From the NCBI GenBank assembly GCA_032191485.1, contig JAVDOI010000039.1, forward strand, positions 1,146,332 to 1,210,331: DNA of 64,000 nucleotides. Reading direction: 5' to 3'. The translations under genes and the position numbers were made by a program. Positions 36,976 to 49,500 of the stretch are shown here, piece after piece. The notes below the pieces were generated by a model. The model worked only from the letters and a program-made list of their open reading frames with translations, was not told the DNA's origin and ran no database searches. Origin of the DNA: Leptoclinus maculatus (taxonomy: Eukaryota > Chordata > Actinopteri > Perciformes > Stichaeidae). The first letter of the stretch is position 1. Every line of letters starts with the position of its first letter.

Positions 36976-38094
36976 TCTCTGTACTTTAGATTTTCCTCTG
37001 GTTTTATGCTATTTGCCTTAAGACATTCACGTTTGTTGCTTTTCAAACTCTGTGTTGATTCTTCTTCCCTTATAATATATTGAAAACAAGAACAGTTGGA
37101 GTTTGGTTTCTAGTGGTTGAAAGGGACGGACCACCACATTGGACCGGCGACAGTAAATAAAATACAAAGAACTCATTCTCAACAGCAGCATTGTTGTTCA
37201 CATCGCAGAGAAACATATCAACAGCAGAATGGAACTACTCAACGTCCTCTTGAAGGTCTCATTGGTGCGTCCACACACCTTTTTATGGGTTTGACCGTGA
37301 CTTTGACAACCAGGTCAGACCAACTTCCACATGCACTTCAACATTCCCCTCTTGTTTTCTGTACTGCTACTAATTACTGATACGGACCGTTTTACATTTT
37401 TTAGCATCTGGAAATCTGACTTGGTTCAATTGCTCAAGGGTTCACTTAGTACTGTCTAAATCTGAGCTTCAAAGGAAATGTTGAGATCTAAATGCCATGA
37501 GCTCATTTCAGTCATGAAAACTCTCTTTGCATCCACACATGGATGCTGACTGTCTGCTTGGAAGTTAATTTTTTTGACATCCATTGCGCTGTTGAAGTCT
37601 GCATTCCATTTGATGTTTAGCTGTTCAGGTAATTTGTCATTGGTTTGTATTTGCAAATGTGTGAACCTTCTGTTGTACAAGAAACCTGCAGATGAGTCAT
37701 TGTGTTCACAGCCTTTTCCCTTTCTGTCATACTCCCTACAGGTGCCCACGCTGGTCTGAAGTCAGAGAGGCTTATCGGAAACATCATCATCATGTAAAAC
37801 AGCTGCACAGAGACAGTCGGCGGAGAAGCTGAGATGAGTCACGAGGTCTCTGCAGATGTGTCCTCACCAAGAAGGTGTGGAAGGGTCTGCTTTCACCTCA
37901 GCACAGATCGGTTAGTTTGACCAGCCGCGAGCAGACGGTGCATTTTGATCTCTAGTTCAACATTTTGGGTGAAATGAGAGGATTGATACCGCTCTCATTT
38001 CTGTGTGCTAAATATGAAGCTACAGCTGCTTATCTGGAGACTATTGATCCGTTTTTTTTTTTTTTGAGTTTGTTACTTAACCCTGGCTAGCAAG

Positions 38095-38479
38095 CCTGTA
38101 TATAAGAAGTGGACGTAGTCATCGTGACGTCAATGGTTTGTGGACTGACGTTTTGAAGCCTCGAGTTCGGCGATTTTCGGCGCCATGTTGAATTACGGCG
38201 GTCGCATGCTGTTTTTTTCGCAACCAGTGAACAGGAAGTGACCATATCTGGACTGAGGAGGAGTGACGTGGAGACGCCGGATACGTCTCTGGTAGAGACC
38301 TGTCAATCACTGTGTAGCCCCGCCCCTAAATCATACCCTGCTTTATGGTCTGTTTGACTCTAAATGGACCATAATGTACTAAATGAACATCATGCTGTAT
38401 TGAAGATTTGAAACTAGAGATTGAGACCATAAACTCATGTTTACAATGTTTACTGACGTAATAAATCAAGAGAGAAGTA
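38095..38479 (-). mobile_element. TIR element, copy F
   Basis: Inverted copy with a clear outer end: TATAAGAAGTGGACGTAGTC at 38100-38119, then GGTTTGTGGACTGACGTTTT. It runs to AGAGAGAAGTA at 38479, where the CTCF-bearing end is truncated. Confidence 0.82.
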
Positions 38480-39384
38480 TTTTTTTATGAGCAAAATGTA
38501 TTCTTTAATAAACCATGTTTGGCCTTCCACATTTTACATACACTATATAAATATATACCAGAAGTACAGACAAGTGGATCACAGACATAAATAAACAATT
38601 TGCTGTGATTTCCAACAACTTCATGTAGATGAAGCAGGTTTATAGCTGTGTGTGTTTTAATGCAATATATTTTAGTTCTGTGTATCTGGTATCTGAACAC
38701 TGGTTGAAGGCGACTGATCATTTCCTGTGTTTTCTCTCTGCCTCCCTGTTCTGACCAGCTAATCCCCGTCCGTCACGGAGGGAGGTCCATACAAGATGCA
38801 TTTGCTCCTCCACTCTCAACAGCTTTCGTTTCCTTTTACAGAACAGACAGCAGCATCCTCCCATGCTCATCCCTCTGCTCAGTTCTTTAATCCAGGTAGA
38901 ACGAATAGAGAGATTAAGAAACTGAAGATGAGACGTGATGAAAGAGGGTCAGCAGGATGTGGGCAGGTGACGAGACAGCAGGTGTTGAGGACACCGGACG
39001 GCAGACGTGCAGGTTGGAGGTTTTTAATCAGCACAGGGCCACTTCTTCACATCCTGGAACACGGTGCTGTTTTCCACCAAGGGAAGGTGAGATTGGTTGA
39101 AAAAAAACAAAAAACACCACTCTTGAGTGCAACACCTGGTGTTTATCCTTCTCATTCAGCCACTTATGTGTCTCCATCTTTCCTGTGTCCTTAAAGGGGA
39201 AAGACACCAGAGGGCTCTGGATCGTTTGCAGGCAAGTCGCTCGTTACAGTTTACACGTAAAACATGAATTTACATGAATTTACATAAATATGTAAAAAGC
39301 CCTTAACCACAGCGGAGGAAGAAGTCCGCAGATCTTTTGCTGGTTCTGTACGAGTAGTAATACCACATTGTAGAAATAACAAAA

Positions 39385-40170
39385 GAATAATATAGTATAT
39401 CAAAAATAATGTCATAAAAAGTCAGTTTAGTATCTTGTGAGCGTTTCTGTGCTCGGTTGCTTCTGTCTGACCTGACGAGTGTTCAGGACGGGACACACCT
39501 GGGTCCATGCTGTGAGCCTGAGCAGCAGCATTCCTTTGGTTATCAGATCTTCTCCCCACACATCCCTGTCCTGTTTTTAGTTTCCTCGTTTACAGCACAA
39601 CATCCATTCCATGTTTTTAACATTTTGTAGTTGATTAATCATTTCATTCGTTTGTACACCTGCGTGTCTCCTGTTTGACTGTGACCACTTCAGAAGAAAG
39701 TAGTCGTATAGAATGGCATCAAGTCAAAGTAAAGGATGTCATGTGTCATAAAAAAAGTTATGAAAGTATTGTATACCAAAATATCATCTTATAGTATGCC
39801 AAAAAACATCATAAATAAATATATATTTAGCTTTGCTGTTGCTGTGTTCTCTCTTTCAGCTGGATGGGACACACCTGGTCCATGGAAGCCTGAGCAGCAG
39901 CATTCCTTTGGTCGGCAGATCGTCTTAACACACATCTGTGTTGTTGTTTTCACTTACCTTACCTGGTTCATACAGCACAACAGCCATGCATTGCCAACAT
40001 TGATTTAATTAGTTTGTAGTTAAATCACTTTAATCATAGTATACCTGTGTGTCTACCTGTGTAGACCAGTATCACAAATATCATTTTGGCCTGAGGGGGC
40101 TCTGAAGACGAAGCCAAAAAGTCATAGTTTGTCATTAAAACGTCATAAAGTCATAGTATGATATAATAAT
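39385..40170 (+). repeat. Diverged tandem duplication, unit ~377 bp
   Basis: The block GGGACACACCTGGGTCCATG...GAGCAGCAGCATTCCTTTGG at about 39488 recurs at about 39865. The following TACAGCACAACA and ACCTGYGTGTCT segments recur too. Both are preceded by a segment of TATA/ATCAAAAATAATGTCATAA type; a third partial start is at about 40120. Two full diverged units and part of a third. Confidence 0.75.
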
Positions 40171-41537
40171 AGAGTAACATTCTTCCTGGGTGACACCACC
40201 CTGAAATGTTAAAATATTTGAACTCGAGGCCACAGGAGGATCTCTGACATTTTAAAAGCTTTACAAGTAAACACCGTTTGAAGACAGATTTTCACTTCAC
40301 AGACGTTTGGCTGCAGCGACGTTTTAATCTCTCCGACGGCCTTTAAGTTGGAAACGTTTTCCTTTTTCTCCTCATCCGCCGTGAGTGATGGATTTCATTT
40401 CCCCTTTGTGGCTGGGCCTAAACTAAAGCACAGTCTCTGCACACAGTGAAACAGATTTTTGGAAATGAAAAACATAACTTTTAATTTGACCTCGGTTTTA
40501 AGAACTCACTGGGTTTCCACAGCAGTTACAGATGTCGGTTTGGTCCAATTGTTCAATTGTTCAGTTGAACTCGAGGCGACAGTTTAAATAGAAGCACCAA
40601 TTAGTGAACGTCAGTAAAAAATAAAACATCAAACCGGACACCTGTCCTTGATTTGAAGAGTATAAACATGTTCTTCTAGAACATCAAATGATAGATACGA
40701 GTTATTTATCTTTGTGTTCAGCTTCATTCTTACATTGAAGAAGTTAACCTTTCGACTAAAAGAACAAAGAGAGCCTTCAATTACAAAACAAACGCTTTTA
40801 CAGAGAAACATCAGTTTAATCCATATATATTTAAAAAAAACAGTAACCGTACTGTAAATCTTGAAATCATAAAAAAAAAGATAATATACATTTCCAGGAA
40901 GTCAAAGTTTGGCTCATAATATTTATACATTCTGACAAAATCACAGTTCAGACAAAAACATTTATGTTCTCCGAGGTCGTGTTTTCTAAATAATCCATTT
41001 TTTAACAATTCATTGTCAGATTCAGTCTTTAAATCTCACAAAGTGAGAAAATCCTCAGAGATTTCAACACAACTACTTGTAATCATCTCACCCTGTGATT
41101 TAAAGACAATCAGTTGATTAAAGTTGTTAAAAACTACTTTGATTTTGATCTCAGCCATCGAGTGAAATGTCTTGAATGATTTAAACGTGTGCACGTATAC
41201 TGACGTGTGGCAGACAGGGTGAGTACATGCGTGTGAAATATATATATATATATACATGTCTGAGGGTACCAGACAGACGGGGTTGGCCACATAGTGGCTT
41301 GAAAATTTTACGCAATCTCAGGAATGTTCTAAAAGTTGATTTTTGCAGATTGCCTCGTTAATTAAAGTAAACCCTCCAGTCTGATAGTCCAACGTTAAAT
41401 CAAACTACTTGTGCTTTTTGTGAAAAACACCAAGTAAAGTTGAGCTAAATGATAAAATAAATGGAGGCACAAATAAATGTTAAGCTCTATCGGCAAATCT
41501 GATAATTCTACTTTCTTGCATTCTGGTTTATTTACCC

Positions 41538-42047
41538 TTAAAGGGACAGTTCACCCCAAAATACGTGTTTCTCCTCTCATCTGTAGTGCTTTTTATCAAT
41601 CTAGATTGTTTTAGAGTTGATATCCGAATCGTGGAGGTATCATCCCTAGAGATGTCCGACTTCTCTCCAATATAATAGAGCTACATGGCTAAATAGATAA
41701 TCCACAGAGCTTGTTGTGAGCAGTTTCATTTAGGAACCATTTTCTTTCTACCGAGCTATCACCGCCCAGACGGAAGCGTGCATCTACTCGTGGAACGAGA
41801 TTTAAACGTTGATGTAGCGTTAGCTGGTAGCTGTAAGCGTTGGCTAGCTCGGTCGTGCTAGGTGAGCTAGCAGGATCGAGTATAAACGCACACTTCCATC
41901 TGCACGGTGATGCGGTCGGTGGGTGTCGTTTGGGAGAGTAGAGTAGAAAATAGTTCCCACATGAAGCTTATCTTGAGTAACCGGGTCGGTGGTAGATTGA
42001 TCAATAGCACTACAGGTAAAAGGTTGTGGGGTGAATTGTACCTTTAA
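41538..42047. mobile_element. MITE-like element with TIRs (AAAGGGACAGTTCACCCC)
   Basis: Left end TTAAAGGGACAGTTCACCCC and right end GGGGTGAATTGTACCTTTAA are inverted repeats with two mismatches. The interior (TATCAATCTAGATTGTTTT, CGGTGATGCGGTCGG) matches a non-autonomous DNA element I recall from many teleost genomes. No open frame. Confidence 0.75.
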
Positions 42048-42299
42048 AACAAAGCGATGCCTTCTTAATGAATATCAGAAGAAGCAGAGCTGCTGAAAGA
42101 CAAGATGGGACATTAATGGACAATTTGGACGCAAAAAAAACTTGAGACAATAAGTCGGTGCAGTGAGAGAATAATGTTTGTAATTCCTGTAAAGCTTCGT
42201 AAAGCTGCAGACAGGAAGCACCTTCAGGCTGATTTAACAGCTAGGTCTCTTGATTGACTCGTGATTAGAGATTCATTTAGATTCGTGTACTGATTTCAT

Positions 42300-43465
42300 T
42301 TAATTAATGACTTTATTGTTTAATGTATTAAGTTTTAAAAACGTTCCCAGTGGCTCAGGTGACTTTAGGTGATTAAATGACTTCGTGCAACCAAAACCAA
42401 AAGGCATTCAACTCATAACAATATATATATATATAACATTTTCTGTTGATTGACTGATCCGTGAAGTGTTTTTAGTGCCAACTTTTAACAACATTAGTGA
42501 CAGAAACCTTCCGTGAACCGTGAAGTGAAAACGAAAGAAAATGCAACAGAGCAGCAGAACCTCGACAATCCTTGAACCTTTCCCCCAAACAATGTGTGGC
42601 TTTAAAGCGAACACGTTAACATTTAGTGAAATGTGCTGATTTGCTCTCCTGCCAAGAGTTCGATGAGAAGAGAGATACCACTGAACATGAAGCTACCGGG
42701 CTTGGTTCAAATGCAAGAAAATACACTTTTAAGCACCTTTAAAATTCACAAATTAACATTAAAGAAAAGGTGTGCTTTTTCCCCTGCTTCAAGTCTTTAT
42801 GCTAAGCTAAGCTAAGCTAACAGTCTTCTGGATGTGGCTTCGTACTAATACGAGAGTGGGATAGATTTTTCTCATCGAACTCAAGGAGAGAAAGCAAATA
42901 AGTTTATTTAAAAAATGTACAAGTATTTCTTTAAGTTGCTAAATGGATAAACACAAATTTATCGTTTTCACCGATTGTGACCGCAGGTGAACACAGACGT
43001 ACCGAGGTGGTCATTTCCAGCTTTGGATCGAGTAAAACGTCTGCTGTAAAGAATGAGACGCTGTGGACATCCAGACAGGATGACGTCATCTTACTCCAAC
43101 ATCTTTCGTTTTTTAAAAAGTCTGACAATATTCTGAGTCGTGGGCGAGGACGTCGGGCTCGACATGAAGCTTCATATTTAGGGATGTTTGAGGAAACTGC
43201 TGAATAAGAAATCTGGGTGTAAGGCATAATCCAGAAACCACCACCAGATCCACAAATAGTCTGTGGCGAGAGAGGGAGCGACCGCTCCGCAGACCACATG
43301 CTGCTAAATGTGGGCCGTTATATATTTTGTCCTTCTGGCCAGGGACAGAGACGGTTCAGAGCCTTTTAAGAGGAGTTCAGAGCCACACGAGGTCCATAGA
43401 TTACGTCCACCTGACAGGCTGACGGCACCTCGTCATCCCAGCGGGGACCTCCGATCGGCCTCCTG
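42300..43465 (-). other. gdap2: Possible gdap2 3' UTR
   Basis: Minus-strand AATAAA signals (TTTATT on the plus strand) occur at about 42903-42908 and 42312-42317, giving a UTR of 0.56 or 1.15 kb. No independent evidence fixes the end. Confidence 0.35.
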
Positions 43466-43507
43466 TCACAGACTGGAGGACTGGGAGCGACGGTACGGTC
43501 CATTCAC
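43466..43507 (-). CDS. gdap2: gdap2 last coding exon
   Basis: Acceptor CTCCAG at 43509-43508, then VNGPYRRSQSSSL and a TGA stop at 43468-43466. It follows the previous exon in phase 0 across a 4.4-kb intron. The NGPY start and short Ser/Leu-ending tail correspond to the ENGPYYTS...DL tail of human GDAP2. The match is short, so this is slightly less certain than the other exons. Confidence 0.82.
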   Translation of the reverse strand: MNGPYRRSQSSSL

Positions 43508-46500
43508 CTGGAGATGGAGGACAAAAACATTGATCGTTATCTTATTCTGCAGCTCACCTTGTACTAGACCGCATATCTGATGATATACTACAGACTCTTT
43601 GACACTTTGTACACAATGATGGTGTACTAAAGTGTTCGTACGTCTTTAAATCATCGCCAAAATTACACCATTTAACGTAGCCAGAAGCTGTTAAAACCCG
43701 TCATTATTGTCAGGTTTTCATCTTTACGACGGTCTTTAAACACATCAGGTGAGATGAACATTCTCCATGCCTAATTGCTTTAACTAGATTCTGTAAAAAA
43801 CATAAAATTCTGAGCAAGTCAGCGGAACTACGAGTCCATGACTGACCCGGCTGAGACCAACAGTCACCTGAAAACAATTCAGTGAAGCTTTGACTGAACT
43901 GCAGGCTGTTTACACCGAGAGAAGAGGCTGCAAGTAGAGGTTGTAACAATGTGAATAGCTTAATATATATAAAGCACATAGAGTGGTATAATAGTAAAAC
44001 ACTGACTTGCTTAGAATACATACATAATTCTACTTAAGTAAAGTTTGATAGAAGAACTTTTACTTGTATTGCAGTATTTTCACAGTACTTTTACTTAAAA
44101 TAGTGGATCTGAATATCTCCTCCACCACTGTGTGAACAAGTCAGCTGTTACATAAAAACAACGAACAACAGAGAACACGTTAGGAAGAACACAAAGCCCC
44201 TCAGGGCCAGTCGGCAACAAAAATGTCACAGCGGTGACATAATTAGTCTCCAGCAGGTTGATAATTAATTTGTGGCGGTCGACCCCGACAGATGCGACGG
44301 GCTCAGCATCGTGAATCCGCTGCAGAATGCATCGTTGTGGATATTATGAAAGAGGAACAATGTTTTGGATGACAGATTCTGGCTTGAAGTGACAGATACA
44401 ACAATAGTGTTAAAGGAAAGAATTTCCTCAGTTTTTGGCAGAATCCAACCAGAAAAGTCTGCAATATATCGTAAGAAAAGACAATAATTACTGTTATTAC
44501 TGGGACAACACGATGGACTCCAGACAAAAGTGTTATAAAAGACACTAATTATTTAACTAACACAAGAGGCGGGCATGGGGCTGGTTTTGTTTTTGATGAA
44601 ACACCATCTTCTGTGTCTTTGTTTGCTGAACGCCTCCCATTCTAAGAAGGTACCCGTGTGGTCTTTTTCTTTTCAATGCAAAGTTCGAGGAATGATGCAA
44701 CTGGTTGAGCTCAAAGGTAACTCAAGCTCACCCGTTATTCTCTCACGCCGCTTATCAGCGTTGTATATCCGTAGAATATCATCGTGGAATACTTTGGGAC
44801 TTTGAGTGTGTGCGTTTGTTTGTAAAGGAGGGCTGTAAGCTCTTAAAATAAGCCCTTAAAGAAAAGTTTCTTCCCCCTCCTTTTTTGGGGGGTAAAATGT
44901 CCCCGTAACTTAATTTAGACTCTGGTCAATGTGGTAGAAATGCAATGAGTTCCACAAAAGTTCTCTTAGTCCCTGGGAACGTTATTGCGGTCAAAAAGAT
45001 CATTAAAAAATAAAAAAAACATTAATTTTGTCAGTCGAATATTCTTTCTTTTAGCTCCGTTTTTGGTCTCCACCAACTCCTGAGGGAGAAATCTATCTTT
45101 TTAGCTGCTGAATGCTCCAGTTTGTTCAGCAGCTAGTCGCTAACTTTGTCTGTTTAGTACGTAGAGTTTTTATAGCTTTTGCTCTGAAAACAGCCGATGC
45201 AGCCAAAAAACAACACAATGAGTGAACTAAAACAGTATAGTCGGACAGCTGAACAAGAACCTGAAACTCGCTATAAAACTCTGTAAAGCTGAAGATAGAA
45301 TAATCAGAATCATATTTACTATATATTTTCTCAGGAATCAAATGATCTGTGCTCACAGCTTGCATCTGACGCGATGCGTGTAATGCAAGTCTTCCTCCTT
45401 TAGTAAACAAAACCATTCACTATTTCCTGGAATCCAGGGCCAGAACTGTAACTCAACCCAGTAGCGTAAACTATTTCTGGGTAACAGCAACACCAAGGTG
45501 TTGATATGAATCTTATTGCCCAGTTTACCGGCTGGCTGCAGTGCTGAAAAATGGGGAAATGCTGCGTAACTACAACCTCAGAGGAGGCCAGCCCTTTGTG
45601 TTCTCATAAAGTCTCAAGTTGACCTAAAAACAAGTTCCTGATGAGCAAGTGAAGCCATCGAGAACACTACAGGGCTTTCCACACTGCACTCAGCCCCCCC
45701 GAGGTGTTTGCTTTCACACGAGACGAACATTGGAAACTTTTTAAACAAGTTACGAGTCATACAACGTTCAGTCAATATGGTATTAACATCCACACTACAC
45801 TGTCAGAATCAAATAGTTTTACTATTCATTTTTTCCCATAGTAGCAAGCCAGACCAGGTTTACTCTTACCATTACTGCAATGAGCATCTAGTACTCAATG
45901 TTGAACACATTATCTCAAGCATCAATAGCAAGTACAAGTACAAAAATCATTCTGGTAAAAGGACTAAATGACAGTACTGAGTATATATAATTAATACAAT
46001 AGATGATCTAATTTTACTTAATTTTTTGACCTAAACATTTTCCAGTTAAATAAATAGTTTATGACACGTAAACCAAAAGTCCGACAAAATATTAATTAGT
46101 AATTAAGCATCCATGATGACGTCCAACAGACAAAGAATATCCTAAAAACAGGCGGTACAACCTTTAGGTGCGTTTGAGTAGAGCTTTGTTTCTGGAACAC
46201 ATCGTGTTCAAGTGTGTATTTGTTTATGTAATGTTCACAGTGAGCCTAAAACTACACCATACATGTAGAAAAAAATGCATTTATATATCAAAATCCAATC
46301 TTAATCAAATGGTGCATGGGTCTAAAAACAGGGTCTCCGTTTGTGCCCATGTGCAGCCCAAGTGACTAAAATTCAATCATTTCAAAGAGGCCGTTTCCCC
46401 AAACTAGACACGCCAACATTCATTGATGGAGCTTTTGAACCGTCATCAATAAGTCGCTCCCGATGGTGAATCGTGTCCCGACATCTTTGTTTCATGCGTT

Positions 46501-49500
46501 CACGTTCAAAGTAGTTTCATGGAAAACTTGTTTGAATCCTGACAGAAGAATCCAAAACACGCAATGAGCTAAACAGGTCAAGTGGACCGAATACTTCCTC
46601 AATTCAGAATCCAGAATCCTCAAGACTCCACGCGGGAAAAGACACATTTATATGTTTTATCGGCCAACACACACTAAGAATCAGACGCCAATCACGGATC
46701 ATTAGGAATACACAAACCAGCACTGGATCTATTTTGTGCGTCTAGGAAACTGGACATGAAAACTGTTTTGATGTCCTCGCTGGCTTAAACTCAGAACATT
46801 CACACTGCAACACTTTCTTTAAAGCTATTGATACCAATGACTTCATTCAATTATCTTCACATCAGATCCCAACGTTCAAAGGGAAATCAACACAACCTGG
46901 ACAATCTCAGTTAAACTGTGTATGGGTTAACTGATTTATAGGTGATATTTCTGGAAAATGCAAACAAACACAAAAGCTGATTGTTTCCCCGTTTCCTTCC
47001 TTCTCTGGTTTACATCGGTTAGAAGAAGAGAAACGTCAAGCGGAGATGAATGAACAGTCGGTTTGTCCTCATTCACGTTAAAAAAAAAACAGCTGATGAA
47101 TAAGAGCTTGGAGTAAAATAAACAAGGGTGTGAACTCGTTTCAGTGTTTAGATTTGAAATCTGCGAGAGGTTATGTTTCCATTAAAACACAATAAACCGG
47201 AGAGCGGATGTGAGGCAATAAAGTATGGAACTGGAAACACAGCATTGTGACTCCTGTGAATGCTAAAGACTTATATATATATATATATATTCAGATTTAA
47301 TGAGCCATTCGCAGTTTCACTGTACCGGCCGTGTGTACTTCGACTTGCATGGCTTAATCTTTGAGACAAGCATATGCTACTGGCAGGATCAACAAGGAAG
47401 TCACTGATTATAAATTTTAGTCATCAGAACTCTTTAAAGCTGCAATATACGTCTTTTTTAAGGTAAAACACAGGGTGCCCATGGTGGAGGAGGAGGAGGA
47501 GGAGAAACGCTTTTCAACCAGGCGGCAACCTCTGGTTGTGAAAATGCTTCATGTGTTAAAGCTGCATTCTCTCTAGTGTCCACCAGGGGTTGACTCCTCT
47601 GGTTGTATAGAAGTCTATGAGAAAATGACTACTTCTCTCTTGATTTATTACCTCAGTAAACATTGTAAACATGAGTTTATGGTCTCAATCTCTAGTTTCA
47701 AGTCTTCTTCAATACAGCATGATGTTCATTTAGTGAATTATGGTCCATTTAGAGTCAAACAGACCATAAAGCAGGGGATGCTTTAGGGCGGGGCTACACA
47801 GTGATTGACAGGTCTCTACGTCACTCCTCAGTCCAGATATGGTCACTTCCTGTTCACTGGTTGCAACAAGCCAAGCTCGACACCTTCTTTCATGTAATGT
47901 GATCTTACCCGTGCGTCATACTCCAGGACAAACGGAGGGATGTCGATCTGCTCGGGTGTGATGCAGGTGAAGAGCTGCTGCAGGTTGTCCAGGTAGCGAA
48001 CCTTGTCCTTCATCCCCGACACACTGAAGGTGGTGAAGAACCACGTCGACACCTGGAATTAAAGGAAAAGAAGAAAGAGAGAGGAAATAAGAAAAAGGGA
48101 CACTTCATCAGTTATAGATGGTATTTGATCTTCATTCACCAAAACACACAACACAACTCTGTAAAGTAAACAACAGAACTAGATTAAACCTAATGAACCT
48201 TTAATGATCCCCGAGGAGAAGTTTGGCAAACGGAGCAACGAGGACTGAGATTCCAGTAAACAGCGAAGAAACAGATATAAACCAGAAAGCACTCAGAGAC
48301 GACATATCTCAGCCAAGGCTGCAACATTCTCTACAATCATTATTTTAATCATAGTAAAATATTTGCAAGTTTTTGATTTTGCATCTGGATCAGCGTCTAA
48401 ACACATTTTTGGTTAATACCTCATATTGGGAAAGTTAGCCGCTAATTTTTGCAAGGTTGCTGTGTTTTATTTTGCATTTATTGGTGACAGTCGTGGCGGG
48501 TTATGTGAAGGAAGACACGATTAGTAACACATTTACCAAACCAAGTATCGTAAAACAATATTACATATAAAAAAATGTATTTAGTTTAAATGTCGCCCAA
48601 ATGTTTTGGGGTGAAGATTGAACATTTTTTAACTGTGGAGCATATCTCTCAATGGAAATAAACATTCCATTGAGAGATAAATAATATACATTATTTTTGC
48701 CTTTACGAGCCAAAGTTTACAGTGATAAATTCAGTTTGCATGTATGAATGAATGAATATGTGATAACAACATCACTTATATAAGTACTATGACCAACAAT
48801 CCTACTACAAACATTTTAATTTGTATTACCTGGTAACAGAAATGTATGGATTTTTGCCTGAACATTGTGTAATTTTCAAATATTTTTTGATATTAATCCT
48901 CAAGGCCTGAATACGGAGTAAGCTCTGTTGACACGGCAAAAGATCAATAACATAAACAAGACGTACTCTCTTACCTTAGAGCGAAATGTTGGATGCACAA
49001 AGTAGAAGGCCTTTAAATTCTTTTTAAACCTGCAACAAGATAAAACAGAAACCTTCAGGGTGAATACGTCACAGCAAAGAATGACTCAGAAGACAAACAA
49101 GGACTATGACAAAGATCAAGAGAAAAGGATTAATCCTCCGACATGCGTGTGAAGTCACTGTAGTCTGAAATTCAGTTTTACTGACAATCGTTATCCTCAA
49201 TTATTCAGTAAAATATGCTTTTCTAGTCTCTGATCTCTGATAATGTTACATTGTAAACAACCAATCAGTGTTTAAACCAACAGGAGGAGAGCTAGTAACG
49301 TTAGCAGCACCGCTAACGGCTAACGAACGATCTTTTGTTTTCGTATCATTTGAATATTGTGTTTTAATGAAGAAATAAACCCACTATAAATTACTATAAC
49401 ACAGTTAGTGGATACACATGATTTGTATTTTTGATGGTTTACTGACTTCAGAGTGGATGAAATGATTTTTTAAACGATGACAAAAAAATAAATAGTCTGG

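Noticed and set aside
38796..39194. 132-codon plus-strand frame
   Set aside because: No recognisable family, unremarkable composition, and no splice or promoter support.
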